From contig CABVBR010000022.1 of the NCBI GenBank assembly GCA_902496645.1, positions 1-20,115 on the forward strand: DNA of 20,115 nt. Direction: 5' to 3'. The DNA is from an uncultured Collinsella sp. (lineage in GTDB: Bacteria > Actinomycetota > Coriobacteriia > Coriobacteriales > Coriobacteriaceae). The position numbers were made by a program, and so were the translations under genes. Of this stretch, positions 13,512 through 20,115 are shown piece by piece; positions within the stretch are counted from its first letter, which is position 1; each line of letters starts with the position of its first letter. The notes under the pieces were generated by a model. It was not told the origin of the DNA, made no database searches, and was given only the letters and a program-made list of their open reading frames with translations.

Positions 13512-14741
13512 ATGGATCGAAACGAACTCGACCCCAGCGTCCCCAGCGCCACGGAGGTCAAGAAGATCCCCCTCATCATTAAGGTGTACGCCGTCCTGTG
13601 CATCCTTTCCGGCGTGGGCACGCTCCCGTCGGTCGCTGCCTTTATGTGGCAGGTCATCACGGCACTTGTTAACGGCAACGCCACCGAAAAGCTCGGCGAC
13701 AACACGCTCGTCGCAGTCGGCCTTATCGTCGCCGGCATCATGCTCTCTGCGGCAAGTGCCGTCATCCTAATCATCTTTGGCCTGGACCTTATCAAAAACC
13801 AGCGCCGCAACGCCGCCCGCCTGTCCTACATCCTTATTGCATTCACCGTCGTCGAGCTTTTGGTCGACGTGATGCTCCAGGGCATCGGGCCCTTCCTACT
13901 GCGTCCCGCGATCCAGCTCGGCATCCTTGTTGCACTTTCGGCAACCGTCGACCCCACGCTGCGTCAGGAGCGCGAACTGCAGCGCCGCCTGCAGGAGATG
14001 CTCGACCGCGACGCCGCCGCCGAGGGCATGCTCGGGCGCGATGAAACCGGCGAAGGCTACATCAAGCTCAACTACTTCAACCTGTTCTGGGTATTCTTTG
14101 TCTGCTGCGTGCTCGGCCTGATCGCCGAGGACATCTGGCACATGACGGTCGACGACCCGGGCGTCTACCAGGACCGCGCCGGTATGCTGTTTGGCCCCTT
14201 CAGCCCCATCTACGGCTTTGGCGCCGTACTCATGACCATGGTGCTCAACCGCTTCTATAAAAAGAACCCCATCATCATTTTCCTGGTGAGCGCTGTGCTC
14301 GGCGCAAGCTTTGAGGTGTTCGTGGGCTGGTTTATGCAGACCTCATTTGGCGTGGTCTCGTGGAGCTACTCGCACATGAAGCTCTTTGGCATGCCCGACC
14401 CCATCGCCGTGCTTACGGGCGGCCGCACCTGCACGGGCTTTGCCTGCCTTTGGGGCCTGGGCGGCCTTATCTGGATCAAGCTGCTGCTGCCGAGGCTGCT
14501 CAAGCTCATCAACATGATTCCGTGGAAGAGCCGCTACTCGGCAACCGTCATCTTCACCATCGTCATGCTGGTCGACGGCGTCATGACGCTGCAGTCGCTC
14601 GACTATTGGTATCAGCGCGTCAACGGCACGGAGCCGGATATTCCCGTCGCGCAGTTCTATGGCAAGTACTTCGATAACGACTACATGGAAAACCGCTTCC
14701 AGAGCATGACCATGAGTCCCAAGGACGCGACGCGCGTGTAG
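13512..14741 (+). CDS. Putative ABC transporter permease, CmpB family membrane protein
   Basis: The 409-residue protein is polytopic. Hydrophobic segments lie near 20-50, 66-93, 103-145, 188-206, 229-247, 252-276, 309-330 and 343-360. The C-terminal half carries the CmpB-type motifs: GLIAEDIW (202-209), the R222 to A238 block with GMLFGPFSPIYGFG, FEVFVGW (267-273), WSYSHMKLFG (284-293) and GRTCTGFACLWG (304-315). Members are called putative ABC permeases, but no ATPase or binding protein is next to it and its substrate is unknown. The N-terminal half, with a charged helical stretch at 148-180, is a separate four-helix module. Start has GAGAAAGG (13498-13505) upstream. It is a single-gene unit with its own promoter and a terminator. 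Confidence 0.75.
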   Translation: MDRNELDPSVPSATEVKKIPLIIKVYAVLCILSGVGTLPSVAAFMWQVITALVNGNATEKLGDNTLVAVGLIVAGIMLSAASAVILIIFGLDLIKNQRRNAARLSYILIAFTVVELLVDVMLQGIGPFLLRPAIQLGILVALSATVDPTLRQERELQRRLQEMLDRDAAAEGMLGRDETGEGYIKLNYFNLFWVFFVCCVLGLIAEDIWHMTVDDPGVYQDRAGMLFGPFSPIYGFGAVLMTMVLNRFYKKNPIIIFLVSAVLGASFEVFVGWFMQTSFGVVSWSYSHMKLFGMPDPIAVLTGGRTCTGFACLWGLGGLIWIKLLLPRLLKLINMIPWKSRYSATVIFTIVMLVDGVMTLQSLDYWYQRVNGTEPDIPVAQFYGKYFDNDYMENRFQSMTMSPKDATRV

Positions 14742-14759
14742 CGCCCACGCCCCAAAACG

Positions 14760-14802
14760 CAAAATGCCCGCCGGTATCACACGTACCGGCGGGCATTTTT
14801 TG
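14760..14802. terminator. Bidirectional rho-independent terminator
   Basis: A perfect 16-bp stem (14761-14776 against 14784-14799) with a seven-base loop has AAAA on its 5' side and TTTTTT on its 3' side. It serves the CmpB-family gene on the plus strand and, in reverse, the MoaE-like gene on the minus strand. Confidence 0.9.
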
Positions 14803-14829
14803 TAAACGAGCCTTCTATCGGCGCGAAGC

Positions 14830-15246
14830 CTATGCCTCGCGCTCGACCTCGCTCACACATTCATTTTTAATGGTACCGACAAGCGCCTGCAGTGCATCGA
14901 CCACGTGCGGGCGAATGTCCCCGCCAATGAGCACGAGCATGATGTCGTCACCCACGGCAAGCTCGCCGCTTGCCAGCCACACGCGCACATAGCCGATGCC
15001 CGGCATCGCACGCGTTGCCTCGATGGCGGCTCGCACCTTGTCCGCATCGAAGCCGAACACCATACCGCCCACCTTATGTCCGGGCGCCACGCCGTCGGTC
15101 TCGACCCCGCGCACCTCGGACTTAGGCGTCGCGCGCACCACGCCGTTATGCGTCAGATACATGCCGCACCCGGATGCCGAAGCATCGGCCTTGGCCTCGC
15201 GCAGCCAAGCATCAACCGAAGGCATCAATTTGCCACTCTCAAGCAT
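14830..15246 (-). CDS. MoaE-like small protein
   Basis: The 138-residue protein resembles the catalytic subunit of molybdopterin synthase. It has a GVVR strand (35-38) after an LTHN segment, a FGFDADKVRAAIEAT helix (64-78), then GIGYVRVWLASGELAVGDDIMLVLIGG (83-109), close to the MoaE V-x-HRVG-x-L-x-VGE-x-x-V strand pair, and the helix VDALQALVGTIKNE. K127 sits where MoaE has its first active-site lysine. The W-K-K-E that normally follows is replaced by VSEVE, so the second lysine is missing. Molybdopterin synthesis is therefore uncertain. No moaD or other moa gene is in the window. The ATG at 15246 is chosen because AAGGGAG (15252-15258) lies five to six bases before it; the in-frame codon at 15270 is TTG. 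It lies 32 bp after the sortase gene. Confidence 0.6.
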   Translation of the reverse strand: MLESGKLMPSVDAWLREAKADASASGCGMYLTHNGVVRATPKSEVRGVETDGVAPGHKVGGMVFGFDADKVRAAIEATRAMPGIGYVRVWLASGELAVGDDIMLVLIGGDIRPHVVDALQALVGTIKNECVSEVEREA

Positions 15247-15251
15247 TGTTT

Positions 15252-15258
15252 CTCCCTT
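15252..15258 (-). promoter_or_regulatory. Ribosome binding site fixing the MoaE-like start
   Basis: AAGGGAG on the minus strand just before the ATG at 15246; the frame extending to a TTG at 15270 has no comparable site. Confidence 0.7.
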
Positions 15259-15278
15259 TGCTGTATTCAATAGCTAAT

Positions 15279-16277
15279 TTACTCCTCGACCGGCGTGAGC
15301 ACCATGACGGCTCGCGTGTTGCTCAGCGATAGCGAACGACAGGTCACAAGCGTTACGACCTTGGTTGCCGAAGCAGCACGATCGGTGGCATCGCTTGCCA
15401 CGGCAGAGGCGCCATCGAGCATCTCGGACAGATAATTCGTCAGCCCATCATCGCCCTCAAAGTTGGGCGTGCGCGCCTTGGCGTATGTGTCCTCGACCAC
15501 CTTGGTCGCCAGCGGGCGCAGCTTATACGTTGCGTCGCGCGTGATGTAATACACATACTCAATACTGTCGAACGTCGCCTGATCGGTCGTGTCCGAGATC
15601 ACGTTGAACATCGAGCCGTCGTTCATATGGTGACCGTAAATCGTAGTCTGCTGGTCCACCATGCCCGGCGCGGTATCATCGCTATCCAAGAAGATGGCAC
15701 CGGACGCATTGGACGTGCCGTCGAACAGCGTATTGAGGTACTTGGAGTTGTTGTTGGTCTGCACCACGGGGTAGTTGATATTGGTACCCGGCGCATAAAT
15801 CCAGCCCACGACCTCGGGATTTGTCTGAGCGAGCGCATTGAAGTCGATAATCGGCACGCCACTGGCGTCTTTGTCGCTCACATATTGCTTTTCGATCTTT
15901 TGATACGAATCGCTTGCCTGCTTGTAGCCAATCTGCGCATTGATAAAGATGGCAGCGGCGGCAACAATCAGACCGATGCCGATGATGATGAGCAGGATGG
16001 GGATGACGGAACGGCGCTTCTTGCGCGGCGGCTCAGCATAATCCGACGGCGCGGCGTGCGACGAAGACCGGGGCGGCTTCTTGGCCGTGCTGTATGACGA
16101 GGGGCGATACGCGGCCGGTGTATCCTGTCGGCGATGCGTCGCCGGCGTCACAGGGCGCGGCGCACGCGGCTGCTGGGGAGAGGATGTCCGACCCTGCTGC
16201 GCCGCATGGGCAGCATCCGGCTTCGACGGATTGGGAATCTGAGAAGCCTTGAATCGTTTTCCCTGATAGTCGGACAT
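15279..16277 (-). CDS. Class B sortase
   Basis: The 332-residue transpeptidase has an unusually long Pro/Ser/Arg-rich cytoplasmic N-terminus (1-90), one membrane segment (91-113) and an extracellular sortase domain. The class B pattern is clear: DFNALAQTNPEVVGWI (145-160), NINYPVVQ (166-173), GAIFLDSDD (193-201), YGHHM with catalytic H216, C313 in TLVTC and R322. Sortases cleave the threonine of a sorting signal and link the protein to the cell wall. The likely client in view is the surface protein ending in IPVTG at 17067 onward, one gene away, but class B sortases often have other clients. The start is supported by AAGGAG five bases upstream. It follows purE by 35 bp and may share its transcript. 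Confidence 0.88.
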   Translation of the reverse strand: MSDYQGKRFKASQIPNPSKPDAAHAAQQGRTSSPQQPRAPRPVTPATHRRQDTPAAYRPSSYSTAKKPPRSSSHAAPSDYAEPPRKKRRSVIPILLIIIGIGLIVAAAAIFINAQIGYKQASDSYQKIEKQYVSDKDASGVPIIDFNALAQTNPEVVGWIYAPGTNINYPVVQTNNNSKYLNTLFDGTSNASGAIFLDSDDTAPGMVDQQTTIYGHHMNDGSMFNVISDTTDQATFDSIEYVYYITRDATYKLRPLATKVVEDTYAKARTPNFEGDDGLTNYLSEMLDGASAVASDATDRAASATKVVTLVTCRSLSLSNTRAVMVLTPVEE

Positions 16278-16312
16278 GGCTCTCCTTATACTGCGGTGAA
16301 ACGGCAGGACGC

Positions 16313-16777
16313 CTAGGCGTCAGCCATCTCTTGCTTCATCTTCTCGATAACCTTGCGATACTCGGGGTCGCAGGCACCCAGGATCTGCGTGGCGTAGATA
16401 GCGGCGTTTTTAGCGCCGTTGATGGCGACGCAGGCCACGGGCACGCCCGAGGGCATCTGAACCATCGACAGCAGCGAGTCCATGCCGCCCAGGTCACTCG
16501 TCTTCATGGGCACACCGATAACCGGCAGCGGCGTAAAGGCGGCCACAACACCGCCCAGATGAGCGGCCTTGCCGGCAGCGGCGATGATCACCTTGATGCC
16601 GCGATCGGCAGCAGTCGAAGCCCACTCGTGGACCTTCGCCGGCGTGCGGTGCGCGCTCGCAATGACGAGCTCATAGGGCACGCCCAGTGCCTCGAGCTCG
16701 GCGGTGCAACCTTCCATAACGCCCAGATCGGACTTGGAGCCCATGATGATCCCGACAACCGGCTTCTGATCTGCCAT
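16313..16777 (-). CDS. purE: N5-carboxyaminoimidazole ribonucleotide mutase
   Basis: The 154-residue enzyme catalyses the carboxylation stage between AIR and CAIR in IMP synthesis. It has VGIIMGSKSDLGVM, SAHRTP and AAAGKAAHLGGVVAA, and a PMKTSDLGGMDSLLSMVQMPSGVPVA block of the clostridial/actinobacterial class I PurE type. The histidine of SAHRTP and that of AAHLGG are the conserved active-site positions. The common AAHLPG is AAHLGG here. The start at the ATG 16777 is set by GGGAGGT (16786-16792); a TTG at 16783 is too close to that site. No purK is present in the window. The sortase gene follows 35 bp downstream. Confidence 0.92.
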   Translation of the reverse strand: MADQKPVVGIIMGSKSDLGVMEGCTAELEALGVPYELVIASAHRTPAKVHEWASTAADRGIKVIIAAAGKAAHLGGVVAAFTPLPVIGVPMKTSDLGGMDSLLSMVQMPSGVPVACVAINGAKNAAIYATQILGACDPEYRKVIEKMKQEMADA

Positions 16778-16785
16778 AAACAAAG

Positions 16786-16792
16786 ACCTCCC
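16786..16792 (-). promoter_or_regulatory. Ribosome binding site fixing the purE start
   Basis: GGGAGGT on the minus strand, eight bases before the ATG at 16777; it excludes the in-frame TTG at 16783. Confidence 0.7.
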
Positions 16793-16828
16793 GTTGAGAG
16801 CGGTGACGCGGCGAATCCGCGACCCTTA

Positions 16829-16846
16829 ACTACTGAGAGTAGTATA
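16829..16846 (-). promoter_or_regulatory. Possible purE -10 box with overlapping palindrome
   Basis: TATACT on the minus strand (16841-16846) is a fair -10 box about 64 bases before purE. It overlaps the perfect palindrome ACTACT-GAG-AGTAGT (16829-16843), which would sit at the transcription start and could be an operator. No good -35 box is seen. Confidence 0.35.
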
Positions 16847-16872
16847 GCTGCTCCCGTCCCTGCGGTCTGCGT

Positions 16873-16960
16873 GGTGCTTTGCGGACGGGGCAGGCTTTAT
16901 CTTCACTCCGGTTGCTTCGCAAAGTCGTTCAGATAAAGCCTGGCCCGCCCGCAAAGCACC
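16873..16960. repeat. 88-bp hairpin element with 30-bp arms
   Basis: The arm at 16873-16902 (beginning GGTGCTTTGCGG and ending GGCTTTATCT) is matched by the reverse complement of 16931-16960 with two or three mismatches. The 28-base centre contains a smaller stem TTGC/GCAA (16912-16922). It lies between the purE promoter region and the terminator of the surface-protein gene, and contains no gene. A mobile palindrome or a structured RNA is possible. It lacks GGGACAG. Confidence 0.8.
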
Positions 16961-17003
16961 CCTCGACCTACCGGGGATTGCCATGACGTACGTTAGCTGA
17001 AAT

Positions 17004-17045
17004 AAAAAAGCGTGCCCACCGTCCTTGGGTGGGACGGCGGGCACG
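17004..17045 (-). terminator. Rho-independent terminator of the surface-protein gene
   Basis: On the minus strand CGTGCCC and CCGTCC pair with GGACGG and GGGCACG, with one mismatch between, and a T-rich run (TTTTTTATTT) follows. It begins about 20 bases after the stop codon. Confidence 0.88.
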
Positions 17046-17066
17046 TTTGCTTAGTTGTCGCTGGGA

Positions 17067-20000
17067 CTACTCAGCCTTATTGCGACGGTGGAAGAAGGCA
17101 CCGATCGCAGCGATGATGGCTCCAAGGCCACCGACAGTCGCGACAGTTGCCGCCGTTTGATCGCCAGTAACGGGGATCGCCGAACCGTTCTTCTTGCCGC
17201 CCTGGGCCTTGTCGCCTGCGGGCTTGCCCGCCTGGCCGCCGCCGTTCGAGCCGTTGCCGGAACCCTGGTTGCCCGAGCCGCCGGTGTTGCCCGAGCCGCC
17301 CTGGTTGCCGGAGTCGGCATCCTTAAGGCCCTCAATGGCCAGTTTGAGCTGGTCATAGGCCGCCTGGAGCTGGGCGTCGGAAGCATTCTCATCACCCAAG
17401 ACATCCTCGGCGTAGGTAATGGCATCCGTCAGGGCCTTGACAGACTCGGCCGTCTTTCCCTTGGTGTCAGTCTCCTTCGCCTGCTTGACCAGGGCCTTGA
17501 GTTGCTTCTTGGTCGGGTTCTCGACCGGGGTCACCGGGGTCTTCTCGAGCGCGTCACGGGCATCCTCGAGCGCCTTGAGTGCCTGGTCGACCTCGTCCTG
17601 CGTGGCGTTCTCGTCGCTCAGGATGGCGCGGGCGCTCGCCAAGGCGTTCTGGAACGCGGTCCAGGAAGCCTCGGTGTAGTCGCTGGCCTTAAGGTCGCCG
17701 GCTGCAATCTCGGCATCGACCTTTTCAATCGCAGCGGTGAGGTCGTCCTTCGCCACCGGGTCGGGAACAGCCGTGCCGTAGAACTTGAGCTCCGATAGGC
17801 TGCAATACGTATCGACGCTGTCACCGCCGGCATGGAGCACCTTAACGGTTACGTAGCGGCCGCGCATTGAACTGAAGCTCATCTGCTTCCAGTCGCCGCG
17901 GTCGCTGAGCACACGGCCGTCGTTGTCGAAGGTAAACGTACCCATCGATACGGCGGAGCCGTTCTCATACCCGTCGGCGGTGTCGGACACGAGCACCTCA
18001 GCCTCAAAGATATCGCCGTTGGTACCAACGTTCTGACGCGGCAGGAACGTTACGTCGGTGAGGTCGTAATCGCGACCGAGGTCGACAGTCAGATGCTGGG
18101 GCATGCCCGTCGGGTTGGCCCAGTCGCTGTGCCAAATCGTCTGCTCGTCGCCGTCGAGGGCGTGGGAGGCGTCACCGTTGTCGTAGTCGGCTTCGCTTGA
18201 GAATTCAGTCACCTTGACATTCTCGCGATTCTCGGGCGTGTTGATGAGGTTCTTCTCATCCACGGGGCGCATCTTGAGGCCGCCGATCGCCTTCTCGATC
18301 TTAGCCGTGGCGTCCGCCACGTCTTTCTTGCTGTAGCTGCCCTGGCCGCTGTCGAGGAGCTTTTGCGCCGCCTCGACCGCAGACGCGAGCGCTGCATAGG
18401 AATCCTTGGTGTAGACGGACTCGCTGTAACCTTCGGCCTTGGTGAGTGCGCCCATAAGCGCGGACGTGTCAACACCGGCCTTGACTTCGACCTCATAAGA
18501 CGCGGTCTTGGTGGGATCGAGCACCGAAGCCACGGTGATCTTGGCCTTGCCGGCCTTGTTGGCGCGCAGGTAGTAGTTGACGCTGTCGCCGGCCTGGACG
18601 GCGGAAACGCTCACCACAGAGGGGTCGGAGCTCTCGACCGTCACGTAAGGATAGCCAGCGCTCTCGGGCGTGGCCTTGGCGTCGACAAGCGTCATGTCGC
18701 CCTCGAAGAGCGCGGTCTGGTTCTCGCCCAGCTCGACGCCCCCGATAGCCTCGACGCCCTGCGTGTAGTTAAAGTTAATCTCGCGCAGAGTGAGCATCTG
18801 GTCACCCGATGCCTCAAGCGGCGTTACCTCAACCTTGGTCGCCTTCTTGCCCTTATTCTCAGCTGAGAGGCCAAAGGCATAGCGGGCCTGATAGGAATCG
18901 AAGCGTCCGCCCGAGAACTCCTGGATCGAGCCGTCCTCAAACGTCACGACGGCCTTGATCTTCTGCACGGTGCCGTTGCCGCCGTTGCGGTTAACGACCT
19001 CGACGCTATCGAGTTTCGACGGCGTCTTGAAGGCGAACGTCATCGTGGCGGGCAGCTTGACGTAGGTCGGCATCTTGCCGTCGATCCAGTTGGGCTCATA
19101 GTTCCACAGGAACTCGAAGTCGTTGCCGCCCTCATTGTTGTCGAACAGTCCGTCATAGCTCTTCTGCTGGATGAACTTCTCGACGTTGGTGCCGTCGTCG
19201 GTGGGGAGCTCGTCGTTGGTCATCGTGATGCCAAAGGCGTCGCGGCCGTACTCGGACTTGGTGGGCTGCGGGACATCGGGCATCGTCACCGTGCCATCGC
19301 TCGCAAACTCAAGTGCATCGCATGCCGGGCCGATGAGCCACGATGTCGAAGGCAGTTCGACCTTGCCGGCGGTCTTGGCCTTGAGCTTGAAACTCGCCAC
19401 CGCGCCGGTGCCGTTGTAGAGCTTGCCATCGCCACGGTTGGCGAAGGCCAGGTTGATAGTCTGCGTGCCGTCCGTGAACTGTACCTTCTCGCGCGACAGG
19501 TTCTCCATGCCGGCGGTCGAGCCGTCCTGCGAGATGCTCTCGGAGACAAACTCGAACTGATCGCTCTTGAAGTTGACGAGTGCACCCAGGGCGTTGACGT
19601 TCTTGGCGTCGGCTGCATAAACGTCGACAGTGATCTCGTCGCCGGCCTCGACTTCGGTCTTGCTGGGGATCACCGCGAGCGTGCCGGCGACCTTGCCCTT
19701 TTGTTTGGTGCCGCCGTCGAGCCCCGCCATGGTGAACGAGTAATCGTAAGCGTCATAGACCCCGTTGCCGTTGAGGTCGGCAAAGTGGTCGCGGATCTGC
19801 GAGATGAACGTCGAGGCTTCGGGTTCGCGGTTCTCGAGACCCAGGTAGTTCTTCATGTTGGAGTAGTCGCCGTCGGAAATCATTGCCTTGTTGAGGTTGG
19901 ATCCCACAGCAAAGCCGTCGGTGCCGTCGGTCTTGTAGATGGCGATCTCGGTGGCGGAGAAGAAGTTGCCGACCGAGGCGAGCGGCGTCATGCGCACGTA

Positions 20001-20115
20001 GCGCGCGGCCACCGTGCCCTCGAATGCCACTGTCTTGCAGGTGGCGGAACGCGCCCAATCGACCTCCTGGCTCGTCCAGTGGACACCGTCGAGGCTCGTC
20101 TCGATGCGCATCTTG
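17067..20115 (-). CDS. Large cell-wall-anchored multidomain surface protein, C-terminal part (5' end outside window)
   Basis: About 1015 residues are visible (numbered from the first Met, base 20111). In order: the end of an F5/8C (CBM32-like) domain (1-60); a helical stretch with a dockerin-like calcium loop DLNGNGVYDAYD (112-123); a cohesin-like domain (about 140-255); an F5/8C-like domain (about 285-450); a Big2-like Ig domain (about 455-543); a FIVAR repeat (about 548-613); a further F5/8C domain (about 620-780); two FIVAR repeats (about 786-857 and 866-930); a Gly/Ser/Asn-rich linker (933-977); the sorting signal IPVTG (979-983); a hydrophobic segment (984-1006) and the tail RRNKAE. The layout resembles secreted glycoside hydrolases acting on mucin or host glycans. 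The catalytic domain is not in view, so no activity is assigned. It is probably attached to the wall by a sortase. Confidence 0.82.
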   Translation of the reverse strand, partial: KMRIETSLDGVHWTSQEVDWARSATCKTVAFEGTVAARYVRMTPLASVGNFFSATEIAIYKTDGTDGFAVGSNLNKAMISDGDYSNMKNYLGLENREPEASTFISQIRDHFADLNGNGVYDAYDYSFTMAGLDGGTKQKGKVAGTLAVIPSKTEVEAGDEITVDVYAADAKNVNALGALVNFKSDQFEFVSESISQDGSTAGMENLSREKVQFTDGTQTINLAFANRGDGKLYNGTGAVASFKLKAKTAGKVELPSTSWLIGPACDALEFASDGTVTMPDVPQPTKSEYGRDAFGITMTNDELPTDDGTNVEKFIQQKSYDGLFDNNEGGNDFEFLWNYEPNWIDGKMPTYVKLPATMTFAFKTPSKLDSVEVVNRNGGNGTVQKIKAVVTFEDGSIQEFSGGRFDSYQARYAFGLSAENKGKKATKVEVTPLEASGDQMLTLREINFNYTQGVEAIGGVELGENQTALFEGDMTLVDAKATPESAGYPYVTVESSDPSVVSVSAVQAGDSVNYYLRANKAGKAKITVASVLDPTKTASYEVEVKAGVDTSALMGALTKAEGYSESVYTKDSYAALASAVEAAQKLLDSGQGSYSKKDVADATAKIEKAIGGLKMRPVDEKNLINTPENRENVKVTEFSSEADYDNGDASHALDGDEQTIWHSDWANPTGMPQHLTVDLGRDYDLTDVTFLPRQNVGTNGDIFEAEVLVSDTADGYENGSAVSMGTFTFDNDGRVLSDRGDWKQMSFSSMRGRYVTVKVLHAGGDSVDTYCSLSELKFYGTAVPDPVAKDDLTAAIEKVDAEIAAGDLKASDYTEASWTAFQNALASARAILSDENATQDEVDQALKALEDARDALEKTPVTPVENPTKKQLKALVKQAKETDTKGKTAESVKALTDAITYAEDVLGDENASDAQLQAAYDQLKLAIEGLKDADSGNQGGSGNTGGSGNQGSGNGSNGGGQAGKPAGDKAQGGKKNGSAIPVTGDQTAATVATVGGLGAIIAAIGAFFHRRNKAE

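Overview
The window looks like chromosomal DNA of a high-GC Gram-positive gut anaerobe, most likely a Collinsella-type member of the Coriobacteriia. This is inferred from the GC-rich third positions, an NfnAB-type bifurcating transhydrogenase, a PurF of the iron-sulfur type, Gram-positive cell-wall features (sortase, sorting signal, lipoprotein binding protein) and the wording of the protein families. It was not checked by any search. Most of the window is ordinary housekeeping and uptake genes. The unusual part is the intergenic DNA, which is rich in long palindromes and in a dispersed GGGACAG repeat family.

Layout. 1-256 (+): 3' end of peptidyl-tRNA hydrolase (pth), then a 374-bp gap with a strong hairpin inside an inverted pair of GGGACAG repeats. 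631-2870 (+): nfnA and nfnB, overlapping by 10 bp, ended by a clear terminator. 2993-3616 (-): cytidylate-kinase-like protein. 3788-6817 (-): a four-gene polar amino-acid ABC transporter (ATPase, lipoprotein binding protein, two permeases). 7070-8788 (-): parvulin-type foldase and YqeY. 8986-9450 (-): a lone PTS EIIA protein. 9603-13225 (-): purF, purM, purN. 13512-14741 (+): CmpB-family membrane protein with a near-consensus promoter. 14830-16777 (-): purE, a class B sortase and a small MoaE-like protein. 17067-20115 (-): the C-terminal ~1015 residues of a very large cell-wall-anchored surface protein.

How the genes work together. NfnAB balances NADH, NADPH and ferredoxin pools in an anaerobe. 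PurF, PurN, PurM and PurE belong to de novo IMP synthesis (steps 1, 3, 5 and 6). The ABC cassette imports an amino acid. The surface protein carries carbohydrate-binding-like, cohesin-like, dockerin-like and FIVAR modules and an IPVTG sorting signal, with a sortase encoded one gene away, so it probably belongs to glycan or mucin use at the cell surface; its catalytic part lies outside the window.

The most distinctive non-coding signal is a set of intergenic palindromes near 267-452, 2951-2984, 6922-6992, 8857-8974 and 11515-11557. They share a GGGACAG core while their self-complementary arms differ from place to place. Three further long palindromes (3681-3788, 9469-9524, 16873-16960) lack that core.
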